Below, one piece after another: positions 1-5,424 of a stretch of DNA of 6,326 nt. Each line of letters starts with the position of its first letter. Position 1 is the first letter of the stretch. Under the pieces are notes generated by a model. The model made no database searches. It saw only the letters and a list, made by a program, of their open reading frames with translations, and had not been told where the DNA came from. Origin of the DNA: Lentisphaeria bacterium. GTDB lineage: Bacteria > Verrucomicrobiota > Lentisphaeria > Oligosphaerales > Oligosphaeraceae. The stretch lies in assembly GCA_028699735.1 (NCBI GenBank), contig JAQVUB010000163.1:1-6326 (forward strand), given 5' to 3'. A program made the translations under genes and the position numbers.

Positions 1-3000
1 ACTATTGAAAAACGGGAAGTGCGCGTTGTTGCTTTGCCGGGCAACAAGACTTACGGAGATTCCGACCCGTTTTTGCAATACCATGTCGCAGCCGGTTCTC
101 TGGCAGCAGGTGATGCTTTTACTGGGAACATGCTTCGTTTGACAGGAGAAAATGTTGGAACCTATGCCATCGGCCAAGGCAGCTTGGCGCTCAATGAAAA
201 TTATGAGTTGTATTTTTCCGGGGAAACCTTCCACATCCTGCCGAGAAAAATTCCGATTCAGGTGGCGGATGCAAGGAAGTATGTATGCCAGCCGGACCCG
301 GAATTCAGCTGGTTTTGCACCGGTGACGTTCCGACCGATCCTGATTGGATAAGCGGAACTTTACAACGAATAGAAGGCGAAGAGCCGGGGCAGTATGCGA
401 TTTTGCAGGGGAATTTATCCGTGTCGGAAAATTATAAGCTGGAATTTCACCCTGGCTCCTTGACCATCCTGCCACCGGCCTATCGTTTGACCGGCGAATT
501 GCTTATCACCAATCCGGTATACGGCCAAGCGCTCTCCGGAGAACTGATCGAGGGGGAGGTGGAAAATGCCTCAACTGGGGAACTGGTACCAGGTCATTTT
601 TGCTGGGATGAGGAGAACAGCTGTCCTCCTGCCGGAACGCTGCTGGCCAGCTGGTCTTTCATTCCTGATCTCGACGAGGGATTGCCGCAACTGACTGGAA
701 GCCTCGAAATCCAGGTGGAAAAGGCCTTGCTGCAAGTGACCTGTAAAGGTTTCCCAAGCCGCAAATATGCCGAGGATAATCCCCCGTTTGAGCTCCAATA
801 TGATGGATTTGTGCTTGATGAGGATGAGAGCGTTATTCTGCAAGCACCGGAGGCCTTCTGCGAAGCGGAGGCAAGCAGTCTGCCCGGGGAATACCTGATT
901 TCCATTGAAGGGGGGCAGGCCGATAATTATGAATTGGTCTGCCAATCCGGTGTCTTGCAAGTGCTGCCACTGGATATTGAGCTGCAGGCTGGCAATCAGC
1001 AGAAGGAGTATTCGCAAGCGGATCCGGAATGGACCTTTACCTTTTCGGGAACCTTGTTGGGGCAGGATGAGTTTTCCGGCCAGCTTGAGCGTGAGCCTGG
1101 AGAGTTGCCCGGCTATTACACCATTTTGCAGGGAAGCCTGGCTCTGCCGCCTTATTACAAGATCAACTTCAGAACAGGAACCCTGCTGATTGGCTTGATT
1201 CCAATTACTGTGAAAGCGGATGACTGTCAGATATTCTATGGGCAGTCTCCGCCACAACTGACCTATCAAGTTATTTCCGGGACTTTGCTTGACGAGGAAC
1301 ACCTCACTGGCATCCTGATCAGTGACTGGCGGATGCACCCGGGCACTTATGAAATATCGCAGGGCAGTTTAGATGCAGAAGACTATTATCAGCTCACTTT
1401 CATTCCTGGCGTAATCGAAGTCCTCCCGCGACCTCTTACCATCAAGGCCCTTGATTGTCAAAAAGATTATTCCCTGGAGGACCCCTCTCAAGGGTTTGAG
1501 TGGAAAATCATTAGTGGAAACCTTATTCCGCAAGACAAAATCATAGGGGCATTGGAGCGTGAGCCAGGGGAGGAACCTGGGGAGTACCGTATTACCCGTG
1601 GAACGCTGGCGGTGACCCCCGCTGAAAATTACATGTTTACCTTTGTTGAAGGAGTTTACCGGATTGAGAAGATTGTGCCCAATGGTACTGGCTTTCCACT
1701 CACGGTTCTTTATCATGGGGATCTTCTTTCGAAAGTCACGTATTACAGCAACTTTATTAACCGTTACAGCAATCTTTCATTGCCTGGAGTCACTTATTTT
1801 CCCGAGGGAGACTTGCGCATGCGCAAGGGGGCTTCCCTCCGGGAGCTGGTTTTTTCTCCGGAAGACAAGGTGCATTATTCCGAGGCTTCGTTGAACTTGC
1901 TGATCCAGGTACGTGTCCGCTTCTTGAATGTCACTGCCGAAGACAAGAGCATGACCTATGGGGAGGCAATGCCCGAACTCTCCTGGAACATTGGTGACTA
2001 TGAATTGTTTCCTGATGAGGAAATCAGCGGAGAACTTGCTTTGGTTGAAGCCGAAAGCGGTTTGCCGGTTGATCCCTCAAAACCACTTCCAGTTGGCGAA
2101 TACCTGATTAAGCAGGGCACTCTGCAAACTCCTCCGGATAATTATATCTGTCAGTTTAAACCGGGGCGTCTGACGGTGAACAAATGCATTGTTGCCGTTC
2201 ATGCGCTGGATTCAGGCAAAACAGCCGGGACTGTGGATCCTGTTCTTGAATATGAAATCACGGCAGGAACTCTTGCCGTGGGAGACGAATTTTCAGGGCA
2301 GCTGCGCCGGGTAACGGGTGAAAATCCGGGCATGTATCCAATCCGCCAGGGTACTTTGTCATTGAACAGCAACTATGAACTGGTCTTTACAGAAGGTGTT
2401 TTTACGGTTTCAGCAGCACCCAGTACCCGTTCAGGAGCTGGTGTCAGCAGCGCAGCGGTTTTTGCATTGCCGCAGTCTTCTTCCTTCATCGAGGATACAG
2501 GAATGGAAATTCCCAAAGAAGATTGGATTCAGGAGGAGGGCTTTGTGGGAGCGGCAGCAATCCATGATGATGATCAGCTGCAGGAGGATGAATCCTTGCT
2601 GGTTCAAATTCAAGCTGTTTCCTGTGAAAAAATCTTTGGGAATGCGGATCCGCAGTTTCAATACCGTGTAGTCAGCGGTGGTGAAGCGGGGGTGGTTTTG
2701 CAAGGGCATCCTGATCGTCTCCCAGGTGAGGATGCGGGCACATACACCATACAGCAGGGTACTCTGCATTGTACCGGAGCTGCCAAAATGCAGTTTATTC
2801 CTGGCACGTTTAGGATTCTTCCCGGGACAGTTACCGTATTGGGGCTTGACCAGCAGAAGTATCAGGGGGAGAGTGATCCACCGCTTACCTGGAAGCTGAA
2901 AGAATCCGGTTCAGGTGCTGTTCAAGTGACCGGGCAGCTGGCTCGCGGCAAAGGAGAACAATCGGGTGTCTATGAAATCCGGCAGGGAACGCTGCAGGTT

Positions 3001-4299
3001 TCCGGGCGGAATCATGTTCTTGTCTATGAACCCGGGCATTTGACGATCCTGCCGCCGGTTTATGTCGCGAGGGGAGTACAGGCGGAAAACCTCGTCTACG
3101 GACAGGCCTTGAAGCATTCCAAGTTGACCGGGGAGGTGATTTTTACAGATGGTCAGCAGCAGCAGAATGGCGAATTTATCTGGCAGCAACCGGATTTGCT
3201 TCCCGAAAGCGGAGTTCGGATCGCTGCCTGGAATTTCATTTTTGCGGATTTTGAAGCTGCACCTCTGCAAGGGGAATGCCGGCTGACCGTGTTGCCAAAG
3301 CCCCTGAAGGTCAGCGGAGCCTGCCAGGAAAAACAGCAGGGACAGCAAGACCCTGAATTGCTTTATCATTATGATTCCGAAGACTTGCCGGATGCGCAGC
3401 CCGAAATTACCGGTAAACTGGCCAGAGCTTCCGGTGAAAGGGCGGGGGTCTATGCAACCAGTGTGGGAACGCTTAGCTTCGGGCCGAATTATCAGTTGGA
3501 CTTTGCACCGGGAAGACTGCTGATACAGGCTGAAACCATCATCATCAATGCAGCCTGGAACCTCAGCAAAAAAACAGGAGACAGCATTGAATTTGCCGGG
3601 GAAACGTATCGTTTCGGAGCCGATGCGCTGGCCGATTTGTCAGAAGCGCTGGAACGGATTGCGCCCGGGGGAAATATTCTGGTGCTCCCCGGGGAATATG
3701 CTTCTCCATCAGGAGAATGGAAGGTTGAAAAGAAGCTGCGTTTGCAGGGACTGCGCAGAGACGAACGCTTCCCGGTTCTGCAAAGTGTTCTGCAGATCGA
3801 AGGCGCCTCAGCATCGGGAATCGTCATCGAGGGTTTTGCCTTTGTTCAAGAAAGGCAGATACCGGGCAGTTCCGCTTTGATCATCAGAAATGGCGCTTCT
3901 TCGATCCAGGTGCGCGATAATGTGTTTTTGGGGGGAAACCCGTCCATTCAGGCCGCTGGAATAAGCGATTTGACACTGCGTAATAATATCATCGAGAGTC
4001 CATCGGCTGGCCTGATGTTTGGCCATCCGGCAGACAGGCAGAGCAGCTGTCGCGGTGTCCTGCTGTTGCAAAATGTTCTGCGTCCGTCATCCGGTGCAGG
4101 TACCGAATATCGGCATATTCTTTTGTATGATGACAACATCAATACAACCGGTATTCTGTCAGCCTGGGATAATTGTTTCGCACAGATGCAGATCAGCGGC
4201 AGAGAGGATCCCGCCATCCTGGCAGAAGTCAAAAAGCAGATTGCTGATAAAGACCAAAAAGGATGGCCCGGCAAGGGCGAAGTCAGGCTGCAAAAGTAA
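1..4299 (+). CDS. Giant modular MBG-repeat protein with C-terminal beta-helix, 5' partial
   Basis: The frame is already open at base 1 (TIEKRE precedes the GTG at 19), so that GTG is not the true start. The beginning of the gene, including any signal peptide, lies to the left. The 1432 visible residues divide into MBG-type (YGX) units at residues 7-82, 83-159, 242-324, 325-400, 401-477, 478-559, 641-728, 729-806, 868-942, 943-1019 and 1101-1177. Three 'YGQ' Ig-like modules lie at 160-241, 560-640 and 1020-1100, a linker at 807-867 and a beta-helix-like end at 1178-1432. Each unit shows a Y-G-x-x-DP start, then SG-x-L, a GE-x-x-G-x-Y turn, QGTL, NY-x-L-x-F and a closing ILP strand. Such arrays are known from large secreted or surface adhesin-like proteins, so an extracellular structural or adhesive role is inferred. 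No LPXTG, PEP-CTERM, transmembrane anchor or autotransporter barrel is visible at the C-terminus. It ends five bases before a giant hairpin. The domain type is fairly certain and the function is not. Confidence 0.9.
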   Translation, partial: TIEKREVRVVALPGNKTYGDSDPFLQYHVAAGSLAAGDAFTGNMLRLTGENVGTYAIGQGSLALNENYELYFSGETFHILPRKIPIQVADARKYVCQPDPEFSWFCTGDVPTDPDWISGTLQRIEGEEPGQYAILQGNLSVSENYKLEFHPGSLTILPPAYRLTGELLITNPVYGQALSGELIEGEVENASTGELVPGHFCWDEENSCPPAGTLLASWSFIPDLDEGLPQLTGSLEIQVEKALLQVTCKGFPSRKYAEDNPPFELQYDGFVLDEDESVILQAPEAFCEAEASSLPGEYLISIEGGQADNYELVCQSGVLQVLPLDIELQAGNQQKEYSQADPEWTFTFSGTLLGQDEFSGQLEREPGELPGYYTILQGSLALPPYYKINFRTGTLLIGLIPITVKADDCQIFYGQSPPQLTYQVISGTLLDEEHLTGILISDWRMHPGTYEISQGSLDAEDYYQLTFIPGVIEVLPRPLTIKALDCQKDYSLEDPSQGFEWKIISGNLIPQDKIIGALEREPGEEPGEYRITRGTLAVTPAENYMFTFVEGVYRIEKIVPNGTGFPLTVLYHGDLLSKVTYYSNFINRYSNLSLPGVTYFPEGDLRMRKGASLRELVFSPEDKVHYSEASLNLLIQVRVRFLNVTAEDKSMTYGEAMPELSWNIGDYELFPDEEISGELALVEAESGLPVDPSKPLPVGEYLIKQGTLQTPPDNYICQFKPGRLTVNKCIVAVHALDSGKTAGTVDPVLEYEITAGTLAVGDEFSGQLRRVTGENPGMYPIRQGTLSLNSNYELVFTEGVFTVSAAPSTRSGAGVSSAAVFALPQSSSFIEDTGMEIPKEDWIQEEGFVGAAAIHDDDQLQEDESLLVQIQAVSCEKIFGNADPQFQYRVVSGGEAGVVLQGHPDRLPGEDAGTYTIQQGTLHCTGAAKMQFIPGTFRILPGTVTVLGLDQQKYQGESDPPLTWKLKESGSGAVQVTGQLARGKGEQSGVYEIRQGTLQVSGRNHVLVYEPGHLTILPPVYVARGVQAENLVYGQALKHSKLTGEVIFTDGQQQQNGEFIWQQPDLLPESGVRIAAWNFIFADFEAAPLQGECRLTVLPKPLKVSGACQEKQQGQQDPELLYHYDSEDLPDAQPEITGKLARASGERAGVYATSVGTLSFGPNYQLDFAPGRLLIQAETIIINAAWNLSKKTGDSIEFAGETYRFGADALADLSEALERIAPGGNILVLPGEYASPSGEWKVEKKLRLQGLRRDERFPVLQSVLQIEGASASGIVIEGFAFVQERQIPGSSALIIRNGASSIQVRDNVFLGGNPSIQAAGISDLTLRNNIIESPSAGLMFGHPADRQSSCRGVLLLQNVLRPSSGAGTEYRHILLYDDNINTTGILSAWDNCFAQMQISGREDPAILAEVKKQIADKDQKGWPGKGEVRLQK
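478..723 (+). other. YGQ-type Ig-like module 1 within the giant protein
   Basis: This segment of about 82 residues breaks the MBG periodicity. It has VYGQALSGELIEGEV near its start, a central GHFCWDEE strand, then PAGTLLASWSFIPD. This resembles bacterial Ig-like modules with the pattern YGQ-x-L, a G-x-F-x-W strand, P-x-x-G and W/F-x-F-x-P-x-D, which often alternate with MBG domains. It holds two close cysteines (FCW and NSC) that could form a disulfide if the protein is exported; this is inference. It is most like the third module at 3058-3300. Confidence 0.68.
1678..1920 (+). other. Degenerate YGQ-type module 2 within the giant protein
   Basis: These 81 residues lie between MBG units six and seven. 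They keep only traces of the YGQ-module pattern: LYHGDLLSKV in place of VYGQAL, then VTYFPEGD, then RELVFSPEDKVHYSEASLNL at the end. The expected G-x-F-x-W strand is not recognisable. Position and length match the other two YGQ modules, which is the main reason for the call. It could instead be an unrelated beta module. Confidence 0.5.
2419..2601 (+). other. Acidic/serine-rich linker in the giant protein
   Basis: These 61 residues match no repeat unit. The first part is rich in Ser, Ala and Gly (STRSGAGVSSAAVF, then LPQSSSFIED). The second is acidic (IPKEDWIQEEG, HDDDQLQEDESLL). The composition suggests a flexible spacer splitting the protein into an N-terminal array of at least eight MBG units and a C-terminal array of three. 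The coding frame runs through intact and the MBG pattern resumes immediately at VQIQAVSCEKIFG. Confidence 0.6.
2602..3531 (+). repeat. Second MBG module array (three units plus one YGQ module)
   Basis: MBG units start at 2602 (IFGNADP), 2827 (KYQGESDP) and 3301 (KQQGQQDP). They keep GTYTIQQGTL, GVYEIRQGTL and GVYATSVGTL at the equivalent turn. A YGQ module sits between the second and third units. The YGX signature is more eroded here than in the first array; the last unit has lost the tyrosine and keeps only G-x-x-DP. The last unit runs straight into the beta-helix region without a linker. Confidence 0.8.
3058..3300 (+). other. YGQ-type Ig-like module 3 within the giant protein
   Basis: This module of 81 residues has LVYGQALKHSKLTGEV, a G-x-F-x-W equivalent (GEFIWQQPD), an ESGVRIAAWNFIF strand and a closing LTVLPK. 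The stretch from the preceding unit's end into this module (LTILPPVY, then YGQAL, then LTGEV) parallels module 1 (LTILPPAY, YGQAL, LIEGEV). MBG-plus-YGQ therefore appears to have been duplicated as a block. A short glutamine run (QQQQ) interrupts the strand loop. Confidence 0.66.
3532..4299 (+). other. C-terminal parallel beta-helix-like region of the giant protein
   Basis: The last 255 residues change character. They open with FAGETYRFGADALADLSEALERIAPGG followed by NILVLPGEYASP. This is the usual entry to pectate-lyase-like right-handed beta-helix domains, where a multi-exon-like 'event list' of turns follows a G-x-Y strand. Helical-turn motifs follow: GIVIEGFAF, SIQVRDNVFLGG, DLTLRNNIIESP, GVLLLQNVL and SAWDNCF, about 20-25 residues apart. 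The N-x-x/D-N-x-F/I ladder is typical of the family. No catalytic site of a polysaccharide lyase is evident, so a structural or binding role is as likely as an enzymatic one. The chain ends in a basic tail (GWPGKGEVRLQK). Confidence 0.68.
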
Positions 4300-4303
4300 T
4301 TTT

Positions 4304-4422
4304 TTTAACCACGAAAAGACACGAACTAGCACGAAAAAAAGTGGGGAAGTAAGGTTGCACGCAAGCAGTCAACCTTACTTCCCCGCTTTTTTTCGTGCCA
4401 GTTCGTGTCTTTCGTGGTTAAA
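4304..4422. terminator. Giant near-perfect hairpin between convergent genes (likely bidirectional terminator / palindromic repeat)
   Basis: The left arm 4304-4357 and right arm 4370-4422 are inverted copies, differing by one extra A in the left arm and two substitutions. The loop is only 12 nt (4358-4369). The arms hold an A7 run (4334-4340) facing a T7 run (4387-4393), so U-rich RNA would be made on either strand. The element starts five bases after the plus-strand stop and ends three bases before the minus-strand stop. That position fits a shared transcription terminator. Its length far exceeds an ordinary terminator stem, and its outer part recurs at 5100-5382, so it is probably a mobile or family-type palindromic repeat that also terminates transcription. 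Confidence 0.8.
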
Positions 4423-4425
4423 GAA

Positions 4426-5040
4426 TTATTTGATTTTCCATGCATCGAGGATGGTATCAGCCAGGAGCAGATTTCCTTCTGCGGTCAGATGGGTTCCGTC
4501 GCGGGTCAGCAGTTTTCCACTGTGTCCCGGATGACGGATCCATTCATTCTGGAAAGCGGCATCAAAGGGAACCAGTCGGCAGTGGCATTGGTCGGCGGCC
4601 TCTCTGGCAGCCATGCAATACGGTGCCAGGATATCACCATGCGCTAAATAAGCCTGATCTTCAAAGAACGGTGCCGGGGTGCAGATGGAGATTTTGCGAA
4701 TGCCCTGCAATTTCGCCAGGTGGCACATCCAGACCAGGTTGCAACGATATGCCTCCACGCTTACTGTAGGTTCATCCGCCCAGCAGCCCCTTCCGACTGC
4801 CGCATCATTGGCTCCCAGAAAAATCATCAGAGCATCGGGTTTTCGGTCGATCACATCGCTTTGAAAACGGGTCAGCGCCCATGGTGTTTTGTCGCCGCCG
4901 CGTCCGGCATTGATGACCTGGTGCTGTTTCATCCGGTTTTGCAGGATGCTGACATAGCCATCTTTGGCTGCGGTCAAGCTGTCGCCAAAACAAAGGACGC
5001 TGTCACCGGGTTCAAGAAAAGGCTGGTTGAGATCGAGCAT
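4426..5040 (-). CDS. SGNH/GDSL-type hydrolase (esterase/lipase-like)
   Basis: This complete 204-residue protein has all blocks of the SGNH fold. Block I is CFGDSLT with Ser21 as probable nucleophile, and block II is INAGRGGD with Gly46. Block III is FLGAND with Asn78 completing the oxyanion hole. Block V is DGTHLT with Asp181 and His184 as the rest of the triad. The length matches compact TesA-like or GDSL_2 acylhydrolases of about 200 residues. No signal peptide or membrane segment is seen, so it should be cytoplasmic. The substrate cannot be told; family members hydrolyse acyl esters, acetylated sugars, lysophospholipids or thioesters. The ATG is preceded by GGAG at a nine-base spacing, which supports this start. 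The gene converges on the giant repeat protein and lies downstream of the methyltransferase gene on the same strand, but a 384-nt repeat block separates them, so co-transcription is doubtful. Confidence 0.92.
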   Translation of the reverse strand: MLDLNQPFLEPGDSVLCFGDSLTAAKDGYVSILQNRMKQHQVINAGRGGDKTPWALTRFQSDVIDRKPDALMIFLGANDAAVGRGCWADEPTVSVEAYRCNLVWMCHLAKLQGIRKISICTPAPFFEDQAYLAHGDILAPYCMAAREAADQCHCRLVPFDAAFQNEWIRHPGHSGKLLTRDGTHLTAEGNLLLADTILDAWKIK

Positions 5041-5049
5041 GTAGAATTA

Positions 5050-5053
5050 CTCC
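5050..5053 (-). promoter_or_regulatory. Shine-Dalgarno site of the SGNH hydrolase
   Basis: On the minus strand GGAG is followed by nine bases and then the ATG at 5040. It supports that start over internal ones. No clear -35/-10 pair was found between this site and the repeat block beginning near 5093. Confidence 0.65.
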
Positions 5054-5129
5054 GAAAAATGAAGGCACAAGTGAAGCTGGATGGCATAGGTATTTTTTTA
5101 CAACGAAAGACACTAACGACCCGAAAAAA

Positions 5130-5298
5130 TTTGGGTGCAGTTCCCAAAAGTAGGTAGTCCCTGCCCCGGGCACCCGAGACCGTTCAGGCGTGGGAGTGCT
5201 AACAGAAATCGCAACCGGGCCGGTTACGCCACATTTTAAACCTGAACCCTGAACCCTTTCTGGACGGCCTCTACCTACTTTTGGGAACTGCACCCAAA
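5130..5298. repeat. Perfect 28-bp inverted repeat around a 113-nt spacer
   Basis: Bases 5130-5157 (beginning TTTGGGTGCAG and ending GTAGGTAG) are exactly the reverse complement of 5271-5298. The spacer 5158-5270 holds two short imperfect palindromes: TGCCC-C-GGGCA at 5162-5172 and AACCGG-G-CCGGTT at 5213-5225. It also holds the short tandem at 5241-5257. Perfect arms beside diverged outer arms suggest either recent origin or ongoing selection or correction. No open reading frame of coding quality lies in the spacer. Confidence 0.85.
5241..5257 (+). repeat. Short tandem CCTGAAC repeat
   Basis: The 7-bp unit CCTGAAC occurs twice, followed by a partial CCT, within the spacer of the 28-bp inverted repeat. 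It is short and could arise by slippage. No function is claimed. Confidence 0.6.
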
Positions 5299-5356
5299 AA
5301 TTTCATGGGATAAACAACGCATTCCAGCAGTCAATGCAGCTTCCCATGAAATTTTT
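5296..5356 (-). terminator. 15-bp perfect hairpin, possible terminator of the methyltransferase gene
   Basis: AAAAATTTCATGGGA (5296-5310) and its exact reverse complement (5342-5356) enclose a 31-nt loop, which contains a small GCATT/AATGC stem. On the minus strand it lies about 70 bases after the methyltransferase stop codon. The descending arm ends in a T5 run, in keeping with intrinsic termination. The stem is AT-rich outside and has only a short GC core, so it would be a weak terminator. It also looks like an insert into the larger palindrome. Confidence 0.5.
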
Positions 5357-5424
5357 TCGGGTCGTTTTGTGCTTTTCGTTGTTCAAAAAGAATTCACCGT
5401 TACCTGTATCATTTAAAGCATTGC

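Larger units (their letters stand above)
19..2418 (+). repeat. First MBG module array (eight units plus two YGQ modules)
   Basis: This is a protein-level tandem repeat of about 228-264 bp per unit. MBG units start at bases 19, 247, 724, 973, 1201, 1432, 1921 and 2185. The signature that opens each unit drifts: TYGDSDP, KYVCQPDP, KYAEDNPP, EYSQADP, FYGQSPP, DYSLEDP, TYGEAMP and KTAGTVDP. The later turn is steadier, with GTYAIGQGSL, GQYAILQGNL, GYYTILQGSL, GTYEISQGSL and GEYRITRGTL. The units have diverged at the DNA level, so this is an old duplication series and not a recent slippage array. The second-last unit (1921-2184) carries an insertion of about ten residues before its GEYLIKQGTL turn. 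Unit boundaries were drawn by eye and may be off by a few residues. Confidence 0.82.
5100..5382. repeat. Nested inverted-repeat block able to form a three-way junction
   Basis: The outer arms A (5100-5132) and A' (5349-5382) are inverted copies, about 30 of 34 columns alike. They include a perfect 18-bp core (5115-5132 with 5349-5366). Between them lie two independent inverted repeats, one at 5130-5157/5271-5298 and one at 5296-5310/5342-5356. The order A-B-B'-C-C'-A' is fully nested, so one strand can fold into a closing stem with two branches, without a pseudoknot. Weaker T-rich/A-rich complementarity continues outward to about 5092 and 5391. Apart from the SGNH ribosome binding site, the rest of the 5041-5424 gap shows no supported feature. 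A 93-residue frame crossing it on the minus strand has no coding character. Confidence 0.78.

Noticed and set aside
1..21. GTG at 19 as the start of the giant gene
   Set aside because: The frame is open from base 1, no ribosome binding site is seen, and the first MBG unit would lack any export signal; the gene simply continues to the left.
571..1338. 255-residue minus-strand open frame opposite the giant gene
   Set aside because: It lies wholly within the modular repeat gene, matches no recognisable family and has no neighbour-like coding pattern; it is a shadow of the plus-strand gene.
4298..4427. AATT direct repeats flanking the first hairpin as a target-site duplication
   Set aside because: Four AT-only bases in an AT-rich gap are expected by chance, and they overlap the neighbouring stop codon.
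5012..5293. 93-residue minus-strand open frame in the repeat block
   Set aside because: It reads through the inverted repeats and overlaps the start of the SGNH gene. Its peptide (FVVKK, GRGRPERVQGSG and similar) is simply the translation of the palindromes.
4304..5382. Integron attC sites
   Set aside because: The dyads lack the RYYYAAC/GTTRRRY core sites and the bulged asymmetry of attC, and there are no integrase or cassette-like small genes.
4304..5382. CRISPR array
   Set aside because: The repeats are long inverted pairs and not evenly spaced direct repeats, and no cas gene is present.
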